Of a stretch of DNA of 64,000 bases, positions 17,416-28,546 are shown piece after piece. This DNA comes from an uncultured Collinsella sp. (GTDB lineage: Bacteria; Actinomycetota; Coriobacteriia; Coriobacteriales; Coriobacteriaceae): the NCBI GenBank assembly GCA_900549745.1, contig URPJ01000007.1, positions 1-64,000 on the forward strand. The letters run 5' to 3'. Every line of letters begins with the position of its first letter. The first letter of the stretch is position 1. A program made the position numbers and the translations under genes. The notes beneath the pieces are model-generated. The model saw only the letters and a list, made by a program, of their open reading frames with translations. It made no database searches and was not told the origin of the DNA.

Positions 17416-17446
17416 TGTGACAAAGGGACAGTCCCTTTGTCACATT
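17414..17446. repeat. GGGAC-core palindrome, copy 1
   Basis: AATGTGACAAAGGGAC and its exact inverse GTCCCTTTGTCACATT are separated by one base. The first two bases are part of the TAA stop codon of the TlpA-like gene. An identical copy follows the next gene at 20,871. Confidence 0.9.
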
Positions 17447-17623
17447 GTCGATGTTGTGTGCAGGACGGTGCGCTGTGTGGCGTGCCGTCCCGTTCGTTTT
17501 TGCCCAGTTCGTGACGTTTCTCACTGGTGTGGACTAAAAAACGGAATAGAGTAGGACAAACGCGTCGAATACGAACGGCGGAGGAGAGCGGGCAGGGTGC
17601 CTGCGCAGGAGAGGTTGCCGTCC

Positions 17624-20870
<3,247 letters not shown>

Positions 20871-20872
<2 letters not shown>

Positions 20873-20903
20873 TGTGACAAAGGGACAGTCCCTTTGTCAC
20901 ATT
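20871..20903. repeat. GGGAC-core palindrome, copy 2
   Basis: It is identical over 33 bp to the copy at 17,414. Its first bases overlap the TAA stop of the ABC transporter gene. Confidence 0.9.
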
Positions 20904-20972
20904 GAGACCCTTGCGAAATCGGGGTCTAATTACCGTTCAGCAGGTTAAGAACTCCCTCTCCCCGCTTAATGC

Positions 20973-21019
20973 TTGACGAAGAGTCTTCTGGTTTATATAC
21001 CTATCGGTAGGCATATAGG
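20973..21019 (+). promoter_or_regulatory. Promoter and TetR-type operator of the first MFS gene
   Basis: The -35 TTGACG (20973-20978) and -10 TATACC (20996-21001) are 17 bases apart. The -10 box is overlapped by TATACCTATCGGTAGGCATA, which is nearly the same sequence as the site at 23,176 in front of the deiminase gene. Repression by the TetR protein encoded between them is the simplest reading. Confidence 0.65.
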
Positions 21020-21047
21020 ATGTATTGCCGATAGAAATGGAGCAACC

Positions 21048-22328
21048 ATGACTCTCACCACACCAGCCAAAAAAGATTGTCTCCGTGAAAGCGGCGCATT
21101 TGCTTGGGTCGTCGTTATTGCGCTCGGCTTAATGTCCGCCGGAACAACTGGCACATATAGCATTATTGCCGGCTCATTCGTTGCTCCAGTATGTGAAGAT
21201 CTGGGCTTTGACTACACTTCTTTTTCTTTCTATTTCACCGCGATTCTTCTTGGCCTTGCGCTTGGGCTTCCGCTTTTGAGTCGCTTCATTCCAAAAGTAA
21301 TCGGCAAACCATGGCATATTTGCATTGAACTCGTCCTTATTGTCGCCGGCGCCGCAATGGCGTTCTACACCGAGGTCTGGATGTTCACCGTCTCCGCCGC
21401 AGTGATCGGCATCTGCTTTTCGTTTACAACGGGCGTCTGCATGTCCGATGTCATTGACCAATGGTTCAGCAAATCGTCCGGTCTTGCCATCGGCCTCGCT
21501 TGGGGCGTTAATTCTCTCTGTACGCTGTTATTGAGTCCTGTCATTACGCTGGTCATCGAGCAGCAAGGCTGGCGTACGGGATACATCGTGCTTGCGGCCG
21601 TTTCTGCAGCTATGATTTTGCCTGCAAGCGCATTTATCATTCGCCTTAACCCCTCTGATCGCAACATGCTTCCGTACGGAGAGACCGCCTCCGAAACCCA
21701 TGAGAGCTGCAGCGCCGATGAGCAGGAAGATGTTCTTTCGGGCATGGCACTCCGCGATGCCGCGAAAACGCCGTCTTTTATTCTCTGTGTCCTCTTGCTT
21801 TGCGTGGCGCAGCTCACCTGCTGCATGAACCAGCTGTTTCCAACCTATGCAAGCGAGGTCGGTTTCAATCCTATCGTAGGAAGCTTAATGGTCTCGGCAG
21901 CTTCACTCTCCGATATCTTCCTAAATCCCTTCGTGGGCAAAACATGCGACAAGCTTGGCGCTATTAAAGCAACGGTCGCATGGACAGGTGTCAGCATTCT
22001 TTCGTTCCTGCTTCTTATCATTGGCGGAAGCAATGAGACCGTTTCCATCATTGCAGCTGGTGTAAACGATGTCATGTTCGCCATCGTTGGAACCGCAATG
22101 CCGATGCTTCTACTCTCGCTCTTTGGATCACGCGATTTTGGAAGGATCTATTCGATCGTTTGCTCAGCGGGCTATGTCGTCGGTGCTTTTGGAATGCCGG
22201 TCATGATGAAGGTTTACGGCATGGCGGGGTCATTCCAGGGAGTATTTATCTTCTGCATTGCCTGCAACCTTATGATTGCTGCGTTTGCTATCGTTTCCGG
22301 CTTTCTCAATAAGGCTGCTGAAAAGTAA
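21048..22328 (+). CDS. MFS transporter, first copy
   Basis: The 426-residue integral membrane protein has 12 predicted helices, with the first at residues 15-35 (VVVIALGLMSAGTTGTYS). It shows a central cytoplasmic loop after helix 6 (NPSDRNMLPYGE) and features shared with oxalate/formate-type (OFA) and related MFS carriers. It is clearly a paralogue of the carrier at 25,709; long segments such as GSFVAPVCE, LTCCMNQLFPTYASEVGF and VVGAFGMPVMMKVYG are shared. Given its place and shared operator with the agmatine deiminase gene, it may import agmatine or export putrescine. The substrate is not shown by sequence. The start is fixed by GGAG five bases before the ATG. Confidence 0.85.
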   Translation: MTLTTPAKKDCLRESGAFAWVVVIALGLMSAGTTGTYSIIAGSFVAPVCEDLGFDYTSFSFYFTAILLGLALGLPLLSRFIPKVIGKPWHICIELVLIVAGAAMAFYTEVWMFTVSAAVIGICFSFTTGVCMSDVIDQWFSKSSGLAIGLAWGVNSLCTLLLSPVITLVIEQQGWRTGYIVLAAVSAAMILPASAFIIRLNPSDRNMLPYGETASETHESCSADEQEDVLSGMALRDAAKTPSFILCVLLLCVAQLTCCMNQLFPTYASEVGFNPIVGSLMVSAASLSDIFLNPFVGKTCDKLGAIKATVAWTGVSILSFLLLIIGGSNETVSIIAAGVNDVMFAIVGTAMPMLLLSLFGSRDFGRIYSIVCSAGYVVGAFGMPVMMKVYGMAGSFQGVFIFCIACNLMIAAFAIVSGFLNKAAEK

Positions 22329-22363
22329 TAAGCGCCGATTTGCATCGGCATAGATTGCCACGC

Positions 22364-22412
22364 AACAGGGGTTGACTCCAAGCCAGACTGGAGTCGACCC
22401 CTGTTTTCGTTT
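22364..22412 (+). terminator. Strong terminator after the first MFS gene
   Basis: AACAGGGGTTGACTCCA (22364-22380) is perfectly inverted as TGGAGTCGACCCCTGTT with one G-T mismatch (22389-22405), followed by a T-rich run. A smaller hairpin GCCGAT/ATCGGC precedes it. It could also serve the convergent TetR gene. Confidence 0.85.
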
Positions 22413-22467
22413 TTAAAGGTTGCCCGCAGGCACCATGGGTGCCAACATGCGCTTCAGCTTGGCTGGT

Positions 22468-23046
22468 TTATTTGAACATAAGCTCGACTATTCCCGCCCA
22501 AACCGCTTTTTCATCAATATCCTCACCTTGAGCGACCGTATTGCTTGCTCCCTCCAGAACGGTATAAAGAATTTGTACGTAGAGCATTACGTCGGCGCTA
22601 TCGGAAAACGCGCCAATCTCTACACCATGAAGAAGGATGTCTTTAAGCGCATCCATGGTTCGTTTGGTCGCCGTCGCTTGACGTTCCTGAACTGCAGGAA
22701 TTCGATTTGCTTGAACGCTAACCTCGGCCAGCACGCGCCGGCGCTTTTCATCGCTTCGATAGCCACCTATAACTGAATTGCCGAGCTCGATAAGCGCGGC
22801 CTTGAACCCGTCCCTATCGACTATTAGCGAGTAGTCGCGCTGATAGTCAATGGTCGGAAACATGCTGTCCAAGAGCGTAGTGAAAATCTCCTCTTTAGAG
22901 GGAAAGTAGTAGTACACCGACGGCTTGGATATACCGACAAAGTCGCAAATCTTTCCGATAGACGCTTTGTCATAACCGACTTCTGCCACAAGATCGTACA
23001 TTGCGTCCAATATTTTTTTTCTTGTGCTCACGCTGCATTTCTCCAT
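22468..23046 (-). CDS. TetR-family repressor of the agmatine/carbamoyltransferase cluster
   Basis: The 192-residue protein has the typical TetR N-terminal helix-turn-helix: TRKKILDAMYDLVAEVGYDK, then ASIGKICDFVGISKPSVYYY and FPSKEEIF. A helical ligand and dimer domain of about 140 residues follows. It is encoded divergently from the deiminase gene and lies between the two operator-like sites (20,996 and 23,176). A third related sequence (23,124-23,143) sits in its own upstream region, which predicts autoregulation. The ligand could be agmatine or a pathway intermediate, which is inference. Confidence 0.88.
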   Translation of the reverse strand: MEKCSVSTRKKILDAMYDLVAEVGYDKASIGKICDFVGISKPSVYYYFPSKEEIFTTLLDSMFPTIDYQRDYSLIVDRDGFKAALIELGNSVIGGYRSDEKRRRVLAEVSVQANRIPAVQERQATATKRTMDALKDILLHGVEIGAFSDSADVMLYVQILYTVLEGASNTVAQGEDIDEKAVWAGIVELMFK

Positions 23047-23123
23047 CGCAAATCACTTCCGCACTACCAACATTATTAAGGATGGCAACGGAACATCAAT
23101 TCGTGTCCAAACATGACCACTAT

Positions 23124-23143
23124 ATACGGTGAACGGTATGTAT
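23124..23143. promoter_or_regulatory. Related TetR half-operator near the repressor gene
   Basis: ATACGGTGAACGGTATGTAT shares GAACGGTA and GTAT with the operator 50 bp further on. Its dyad symmetry is imperfect. The position, 78 bases upstream of the TetR start, fits autoregulation. Confidence 0.4.
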
Positions 23144-23174
23144 CAGTAGGCGAGCGGCAATTATTCAAAACTAT

Positions 23175-23197
23175 CTACCGAACGGTAGGTATAGTAG
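23175..23197. promoter_or_regulatory. TetR-type operator upstream of the deiminase gene
   Basis: CTACCG-AA-CGGTAG (23175-23188) is a perfect dyad. The extended sequence TACCGAACGGTAGGTATAG aligns with TACCTATCGGTAGGCATAT before the first MFS gene. It overlaps a possible -10 TATAGT (23190-23195). Confidence 0.65.
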
Positions 23198-23270
23198 TAC
23201 TATAGCAGGTGAAACCCCGCTATTGTCGCGGCCGGACAGCATCGCGGGAAACCCGACGGAAGGACCAACC

Positions 23271-24509
23271 ATGTACGAGAACTATCGTATGCCGGGCGAG
23301 TTCGAGAAGCGCTCCAACGTCTATGTGACATGGCTTCCCGATTACATCCGTGCAGAGGGCTATGATAACCGCCAGCCCTGCGTTGACGTGATCAAGGCTC
23401 TGCTCGAGTATGGCGACGTTACGGTCAACCTCAATTGCGGTACCCCCGGCTCCTATGAGGAGGCTTGCTCGCGCCTGAAGGAGGAGGGGGTTGATCTCGA
23501 TCGCATCGAGATCACGCAGTTCGAAGACTCCAACTTCTATGTCCGCGACAACGGTCCCAGCATCATGGTCGACGACAAGGGCCATTCTTATATGGTCAAC
23601 CCCGCTTGGACCTATTACGGCGTGTGGGACAAGAACTCCCCGGAGTGCCAGTCCGCACGTAAGGCAGCGGTTCACATGGCGGTTGCGCTCGGTTGCTTCG
23701 ATATCGTCAATTCCGAAATGGTTTCGGAGGGCGGCGACCGCGAGTTTGACGGTCACGGCACTCTGATCGCAATCGAGGACACGGAATGCCGCAAGCGTAA
23801 TCCCGAGTTCACGAAAGAGGAAGTAGAGGCCGAGTATAAGCGCATCTACAACCTCAACAAGGTTATCTGGCTTCCGCAGCCTATGCTCGAGGACGACGAC
23901 TATCGACTGGGCATCCTCGACGAGAAGGAAGACGGAACTCCCGTCTTTGGCATGAGCTTTGCAGCTCACATTGATGAGATGTGTCGCTTTATCACTCCGA
24001 ACAAGATTCTTCTTGCCGAGGTGTCCGATGAAGAGGCAGCCTCGAGCAAGGCTGGAGCAGAGTCTCGTCGCCGCATTGAGGCAGCCTACGAGATCCTGAG
24101 CAACGAAACGGACTGGGAGGGCAAGCCCTTCGAGATCGTTCGTATGCCCACCGCCGAGCCTATTGAAGTCGTTATCGCCCCTGGCGATGAAGATTACGAG
24201 CTCTATAAGGGCTTCATCGACGAAATGGGCGGCAAGTTTATGGATGGCACCCCCTGGCCCGAGGGCCCCGTCCACTTCTACGCCGCAGCGAGCTACTGCA
24301 ATTTCCTGATTTGCAACGGCGTCGTTCTTGGCCAGCGTTATTACCACGAGGGCATGAGCGAGGTCGTGAAAGAGAAGGACGAGCAGGCCAAGGCAGTTCT
24401 TGAGAGCTGCTTCCCCGATCGCAAGGTCATCATGATTGATTCCCTCGCGCTTAACCTGTCCGGCGGCGGCGTGCACTGCTGGACTAAGGACGTGGCGGCC
24501 AGTCGTTAG
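23271..24509 (+). CDS. aguA: Agmatine deiminase family protein
   Basis: The 412-residue enzyme belongs to the agmatine deiminase / PAD guanidino-group hydrolases, which convert agmatine to N-carbamoylputrescine and ammonia. Signature segments are YVRDNGP (substrate guanidinium and Asp contact) and EGGDREFDGHGT (acidic and His catalytic residues). HIDEMCRFI and the C-terminal SGGGVHCWTKD, with nucleophile Cys403, complete the set. Length is slightly above the usual 360-380. The ATG at 23271 follows GGAAGGACC; the frame is open 16 codons upstream without a site. A carbamoyltransferase gene follows after 123 bases with a hairpin between them. The exact substrate (agmatine or another guanidine) is inferred from the family and neighbours. 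Confidence 0.85.
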   Translation: MYENYRMPGEFEKRSNVYVTWLPDYIRAEGYDNRQPCVDVIKALLEYGDVTVNLNCGTPGSYEEACSRLKEEGVDLDRIEITQFEDSNFYVRDNGPSIMVDDKGHSYMVNPAWTYYGVWDKNSPECQSARKAAVHMAVALGCFDIVNSEMVSEGGDREFDGHGTLIAIEDTECRKRNPEFTKEEVEAEYKRIYNLNKVIWLPQPMLEDDDYRLGILDEKEDGTPVFGMSFAAHIDEMCRFITPNKILLAEVSDEEAASSKAGAESRRRIEAAYEILSNETDWEGKPFEIVRMPTAEPIEVVIAPGDEDYELYKGFIDEMGGKFMDGTPWPEGPVHFYAAASYCNFLICNGVVLGQRYYHEGMSEVVKEKDEQAKAVLESCFPDRKVIMIDSLALNLSGGGVHCWTKDVAASR

Positions 24510-24556
24510 TGAGCCTTAGAGCCTGCGCTCTTTGGCTTAGGCGCCACATGTACCGC

Positions 24557-24588
24557 TCCCCGAGGGATATCCGTGTTTTCCTCGGGGA
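24557..24588 (+). other. Intercistronic hairpin
   Basis: TCCCCGAGG (24557-24565) pairs with CCTCGGGGA (24580-24588) with a T-containing loop. No T-run follows. It may attenuate transcription or stabilise an mRNA end between the deiminase and carbamoyltransferase genes. Confidence 0.5.
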
Positions 24589-24632
24589 CACATTCAACAA
24601 TAATTTTGATAATAATTCGAAAGGAAATAGGC

Positions 24633-25697
24633 ATGAACAACAGCCTCCGCGGTCGCGACTACATCAACATCCATGATCTTTCCTCCGAGGATTTCCGCTA
24701 TCTCATCGATCTTGCCTGGAACCTTAAGGCTCAGAAGAAGTCCGGTGTCGACCAGCACTACTTCCCCGGCAAAAACGTCCTCGCCAACTTTGAGTGGGGC
24801 TCGACCCGTACTCGTTGCGCATTCGAGACCTCCTGCAATGATTTGGGCATGGGCTTCACTTATCTGACCAACTCCCACATGGGTGACTGCGAGACCGTCA
24901 AGGATGCCATGCGCGTCTTTAACGGCATGTACGATCTCATCGTCTACCGCGCACAGAAGGACGAGCAGTTCCTCTATGACGTCGCCGACCTGGTTGACAT
25001 CCCGGTCATCAATGCCCTTACTCTCGGCGATCACCCGACTCAGATGCTCGCTGACGCTCTTACGATGGAAGAGCAATGGGGCGGTTTGCGTACGAGCCGC
25101 GGCAAGAAGATGGCTTTCGTTGGCAACTGCGCCGGCGCCCCAGTGTGGTATGGCCGTCTGTGCGCTATGCTCGACATGGACTTCCTCGCCATCGGCCCCG
25201 ACGACCTCCGTCATCAGATGTGCAAGGAAATGATCGAAGAGGTGGAGGCCTGCTACGCCAAGTACGCTCCCAATAGGACCTTTACCATCACCTCTGACCT
25301 CGATGCCCTGGATGGCGTTGACGTTATCGTTACCGAGGAGTGGCGCTACATCAACCCCGAGTGCGGCGAAGAGGTTCTGGATCCCGACGACTACAACTCC
25401 TGGTTGGGCGATGCCGAGTCTTTGTACCCCTATCGCGTCACCAGCGAGCTGTGCAAGCGCACCAACAATCCCGACATCTTCTGCATGCATGAGCTTCCCT
25501 CTGTCCATAACGCAGATCACCGTGTCGGCAAAATGCTCCTCGACCAGTGCAAGAACGACCTCCATCGCGAAATCATCACCGAGGGCTTTGAGATTGCCGA
25601 CGAGTGCTTTGAGGCCAACGCTTCGGTCATCTTCCGTGAGGCAGAGAACCGTCAGCACACCATCAAGGCTGTTATGTGTGCCCTTCTGGGTCTCTAG
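24633..25697 (+). CDS. Ornithine/putrescine carbamoyltransferase family protein with altered HCLP motif
   Basis: The 354-residue protein has the carbamoyl-phosphate-binding motif STRTR (residues 57-61) and HPTQMLAD (134-141), both normal for transcarbamylases. The otherwise invariant HCLP signature is replaced by HELPS (His286-Glu287-Leu-Pro-Ser290): the Cys that contacts the amine substrate in ornithine transcarbamylase is a Glu here. Placed after an agmatine deiminase, it could act on N-carbamoylputrescine (phosphorolysis to putrescine and carbamoyl phosphate), or on a related ureido compound. No carbamate kinase is encoded in the window. The start follows AAAGGAAATAGGC; the MFS gene follows 11 bases after the stop, so they are one operon. 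Confidence 0.8.
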   Translation: MNNSLRGRDYINIHDLSSEDFRYLIDLAWNLKAQKKSGVDQHYFPGKNVLANFEWGSTRTRCAFETSCNDLGMGFTYLTNSHMGDCETVKDAMRVFNGMYDLIVYRAQKDEQFLYDVADLVDIPVINALTLGDHPTQMLADALTMEEQWGGLRTSRGKKMAFVGNCAGAPVWYGRLCAMLDMDFLAIGPDDLRHQMCKEMIEEVEACYAKYAPNRTFTITSDLDALDGVDVIVTEEWRYINPECGEEVLDPDDYNSWLGDAESLYPYRVTSELCKRTNNPDIFCMHELPSVHNADHRVGKMLLDQCKNDLHREIITEGFEIADECFEANASVIFREAENRQHTIKAVMCALLGL

Positions 25698-25708
25698 GAG
25701 CTGTATCA

Positions 25709-26974
25709 ATGGATAATGCAAAGTTAAAGAGCAGCAAGGTTTACGCATGGGTTCTCGTAATCGCGCTCGGCCTTATGTCTGCCGGCACGACCGGATCCTA
25801 TAGCGTCATCGCGGGCTCCTTCGTCGCACCCGTGTGCGAGGAGTTCGGGTTTGACTATTCCATCTTCTCGTATTACTTCACCGCAACGCTCATTGGTCTT
25901 GCGGCAGCTCTTCCGTTTGTCGGAAAACTCATTCCCAAGGTCGTTGGCAAGGTTTGGCTCCCCGTTGTCGAGCTTATTTTGCTCGCTGCCGGCGCAGGCA
26001 TGGCCTTCTACACCGAAGTCTGGATGTTCATCGCCGCTGGCGCCCTGATTGGCGTTTGCTTCGCCTTCACCACCGGCGTCGCCATGTCCGACGTTATTGA
26101 CCAGTGGTTCAAAAAATCTGGTGGCCTGGCAATCGGTCTCGCTTGGGCAGTGAACTCGATTTACATGCTCATCATGAGCCCCGTCATCACCTCTGTCATC
26201 GAGGCCGCTGGCTGGAGGACTGGCTATCTGGTGCTCGCTGGCGTCTCCGCCGTGCTCATTCTCCCCGCTTCCGTCCTGATTATTCGCTATAAGCCTCAGG
26301 ACAAGGGCATGCTGCCCTATGGCTACGTCGAGGGCGAGACGGTCACCGAGACCGAGGAGACGACCGAGGATAGCACGCGTGGCGTTAGCTATGCGCGCGC
26401 CATTAAGTCGCCTGCCTTCTTCTTCTGCATCGGCTTCCTCTGTCTCGTTCAGCTCACTTGCTGCATGAACCAGCTCTTCCCGACGTATGCTTCCGAGGTT
26501 GGTTTTAGCCCCATGGTGGGCGGCTTCATGGTATCCGCTGCATCGCTCTTCGATCTGTTCCTCAATCCGATCGTCGGCACCACTTGCGATAGGTTCGGCA
26601 GCACGAAGGCCATTCTGGGCTGGCTCGCTGTCTCCATCCTCTCCTTTGTCATGCTCATGATGAGCAGCGGCAACTCGACGCTCAGCATCCTCGCAGCAGG
26701 CGTGAACGACGTAATGTACGTCATCGCTGGCACTGCCCTGACCGTTTTGGTTATGGATGTCTTTGGCTCCCGCGATTTCGGTCGCATCTTCGCGCTGATC
26801 TGCTCCGTGGGCTATATCGTCGGCGCCTTTGGCATGCCCGTTATGATGAAGGTCTATGAGCTTGTCGGCTCCTTCCAGGGCGTCTTCATCTTCTGCATCG
26901 CATGCAACGTTATTATCGGCCTGTTCTTGCTGCTGGCAAAAAAGACTGGTAAGAACCTCTCCTGGGACGAATAG
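25709..26974 (+). CDS. MFS transporter, second copy
   Basis: The 421-residue, 12-helix carrier is paralogous to the one at 21,048, with extended identity in most helices and an acidic central loop here (GETVTETEETTEDST). Codon use differs somewhat from the first copy (more C-ending codons), matching the two enzyme genes before it. That fits an older operon here and a later-acquired or duplicated first copy. Being 11 bases behind the carbamoyltransferase gene, it most likely moves the substrate or product of that pathway, as the agmatine/putrescine antiporter does in other bacteria; those antiporters are of a different family. GGAG lies eight bases before the ATG. Confidence 0.87.
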   Translation: MDNAKLKSSKVYAWVLVIALGLMSAGTTGSYSVIAGSFVAPVCEEFGFDYSIFSYYFTATLIGLAAALPFVGKLIPKVVGKVWLPVVELILLAAGAGMAFYTEVWMFIAAGALIGVCFAFTTGVAMSDVIDQWFKKSGGLAIGLAWAVNSIYMLIMSPVITSVIEAAGWRTGYLVLAGVSAVLILPASVLIIRYKPQDKGMLPYGYVEGETVTETEETTEDSTRGVSYARAIKSPAFFFCIGFLCLVQLTCCMNQLFPTYASEVGFSPMVGGFMVSAASLFDLFLNPIVGTTCDRFGSTKAILGWLAVSILSFVMLMMSSGNSTLSILAAGVNDVMYVIAGTALTVLVMDVFGSRDFGRIFALICSVGYIVGAFGMPVMMKVYELVGSFQGVFIFCIACNVIIGLFLLLAKKTGKNLSWDE

Positions 26975-27023
26975 TTCGATTCGTCTTAGACATACGCTGT
27001 AGGGCTTAACCTGCAGCCGCTTT

Positions 27024-27053
27024 GGGGCATCGACTAACATCGGTGCCCTTTTT
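27024..27053 (+). terminator. Terminator of the deiminase operon
   Basis: GGGGCATCG pairs with CGGTGCCC across a short loop (27024-27048) and is followed by TTTTT. Confidence 0.8.
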
Positions 27054-27058
27054 CATCG

Positions 27059-27091
27059 AATGTGACAAAGGAGCAGCCACTTTGTCACATT
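27059..27091. repeat. GGGAC-family palindrome, variant core
   Basis: AATGTGACAAAG (27059-27070) and CTTTGTCACATT (27080-27091) are perfect arms identical to the outer parts of copies 1 and 2. The nine-base centre is changed to GAGCAGCCA, so the core GGGACAGTCCC is lost. Confidence 0.85.
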
Positions 27092-27106
27092 GAGTGGCAT
27101 GTAAAT

Positions 27107-27289
27107 CGAGGTCTAATACTTTTCCGAGAAGTGAACGGCCATACTTGGACCTCCGAAGCATCGACATTTTTAGACGTCAAACCCGCAGGATTTGGCTGGC
27201 AAAACCGCAGGAAATTGCATCTCGAAAGTGCCGATGCTTCGGGGGCCCGTTTTCACTCGTTCACTTCTCGGGAAAAGTATTAAACCTCG
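27107..27289. repeat. 183-bp imperfect palindromic element
   Basis: CGAGGTCTAATACTTTTCC (27107-27125) is mirrored at the right end by GGAAAAGTATTAAACCTCG (27271-27289). The arms continue inward as GAGAAGTGAACG / CGTTCACTTCTC and again as CCGAAGCATCG (27153-27163) / CGATGCTTCGG (27232-27242). The central part has a direct repeat CCGCAGGA. No protein frame is convincing. It resembles a non-autonomous mobile element or a long structured RNA. Together with the flanking palindromes it fills the 448-base gap between the MFS gene and dus. Confidence 0.8.
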
Positions 27290-27371
27290 TTGTATGGGGT
27301 GCGGCTGGAGGGTGGTCATCGTTCAGTAGCTACCTCTTCCTTGTGAATCGCCTGAAGCGCAAGGCATAATG

Positions 27372-27404
27372 CATGTGACAAAGGGACGGCCCCTTTGTTG
27401 TGTT
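27372..27404. repeat. Decayed GGGAC-core palindrome
   Basis: ATGTGACAAAGGGACGGCCC followed by CTTTGTTGTGTT keeps the left arm of copies 1 and 2, while the right arm has several changes. It lies 20 bases upstream of dus. Confidence 0.7.
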
Positions 27405-27422
27405 GATATGAGAGAAGAGTAG

Positions 27423-28376
27423 ATGATCCTTTCGCTGGCCCCCATGGAGGGAATTACCGGGCATGTGTTTCGTCGCGTGCATGCGGAGTGCTTTGGCGCG
27501 CTCGACTGCTATTACACGCCGTTTTTGCCGCCGCCGCGGGTGGGCAACCGCTTTGGCGGCAAGGCGTTTAAGGAAGTCGACCCGGCCAACAACCAGGGAC
27601 TCAATGTCATCCCCCAGCTTATGTCCAAGAATGCGGACGAGTTTGTGTGGGCGGCTCAGGTGCTCGCCGATATGGGTTACCGCGAGGTCAACCTCAACCT
27701 TGGCTGCCCTTCGGGGACGGTTGTCGCCAAGGGCAAGGGCTCGGGTTTCTTGCGCAATCTGGATGAGCTTGAGGTGTTCTTGAGCGACGTATGCGCACGC
27801 TCGCCGTTGCCGGTGTCCGTTAAGACCAGGTTGGGGCTCGAGGATGACGATGAATACGAGCGCGTGCTCGATCTTTACTGCCGTATGCCGCTGGCCGAGC
27901 TGATCGTGCATCCGCGCGTGCAAAAGGATCGCTATACGGGTTCGCCGCGTAAAGCGTTTTACGGTGAGACGCTGGAGCGTGCGCCGTTTCCGGTGGCCTA
28001 TAACGGCGACATCTTTGATCTCGAGGACATGGACGCGCTGGTGGACGCCTATCCCGGCACGCGCCATGTGATGCTGGGGCGCGGCTTGCTCGCGAACCCT
28101 GCGCTGGCCCGCATGGCCAAGGGCGGCCCTGCTGCCACGACCGCCGAGCTGCAGCGCTTTCACGACACGCTGTTCGCGGCATATGCAGAAGAGATTGGCG
28201 GCAACGCGGTCTTTCGCATGAAGGAGTGGTGGTTCTACGCTAAGTGCGCTTTCGCCGATCCCGCCACCGTCCACAAGCTCGTGCGCAAGACCAAGAAGGT
28301 CGACGAATACCGCGCCGCCGTCGACCGCGTCTTCCGCGAGCAACCGCTCGCATCCGCAGCCCGCTTCCGCGGCTAG
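27423..28376 (+). CDS. dus: tRNA-dihydrouridine synthase
   Basis: The 317-residue flavoprotein reduces specific uridines in tRNA to dihydrouridine with NADPH and FMN. It has the N-terminal TIM-barrel start LAPMEGITGHVFRR, the signature VNLNLGCPSGTVVAKGKGSG with the active-site loop, KTRLG for FMN/tRNA contact, HPRVQKDRYTG, and PVAYNGDI...MLGRGLLANP for FMN phosphate. Note that Cys100 of the canonical LGCP..K loop is replaced in the acid position by Val-Val-Ala-Lys; the exact Dus subtype is not clear. Ribosome binding site AGAAGAG precedes the ATG. Confidence 0.87.
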   Translation: MILSLAPMEGITGHVFRRVHAECFGALDCYYTPFLPPPRVGNRFGGKAFKEVDPANNQGLNVIPQLMSKNADEFVWAAQVLADMGYREVNLNLGCPSGTVVAKGKGSGFLRNLDELEVFLSDVCARSPLPVSVKTRLGLEDDDEYERVLDLYCRMPLAELIVHPRVQKDRYTGSPRKAFYGETLERAPFPVAYNGDIFDLEDMDALVDAYPGTRHVMLGRGLLANPALARMAKGGPAATTAELQRFHDTLFAAYAEEIGGNAVFRMKEWWFYAKCAFADPATVHKLVRKTKKVDEYRAAVDRVFREQPLASAARFRG

Positions 28377-28382
28377 TTAGAC

Positions 28383-28428
28383 ATCGGGGACGTTCTTTAG
28401 CGACTAGGCATTTAAGAACGTCCCCGAT
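28383..28428. repeat. GGGACGTTC palindrome, copy A
   Basis: ATCGGGGACGTTCTT (28383-28397) is perfectly inverted at 28414-28428. The 16-base centre TAGCGACTAGGCATTT is related to that of the copy at 52,338. It starts six bases after the dus stop codon. Confidence 0.85.
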
Positions 28429-28444
28429 GACTACCCGCAAAAGC

Positions 28445-28499
28445 TGTACACCAGCATCCAAAGATGTCGAAAAATGTCGACTTTGGATGCTGGTGTACA
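28445..28499. repeat. Inverted repeat with 19-bp perfect arms
   Basis: TGTACACCAGCATCCAAAG (28445-28463) and CTTTGGATGCTGGTGTACA (28481-28499) flank a 17-base loop that itself has a near-repeat (ATGTCGAAAA/ATGTCGA). It lies between the convergent dus and glutaredoxin genes. With no T-run it is not a classic terminator, so a dispersed element or structured RNA is likely. Confidence 0.8.
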
Positions 28500-28546
28500 T
28501 GTTTGGGTCGTATGGGTTGGGGCCCTGGACGGACAGAGCGTGCGTA

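Noticed and set aside
27061..27369. Small frames inside the 183-bp palindromic element
   Set aside because: They lack ribosome binding sites and run through inverted repeats. They show no protein-like composition.
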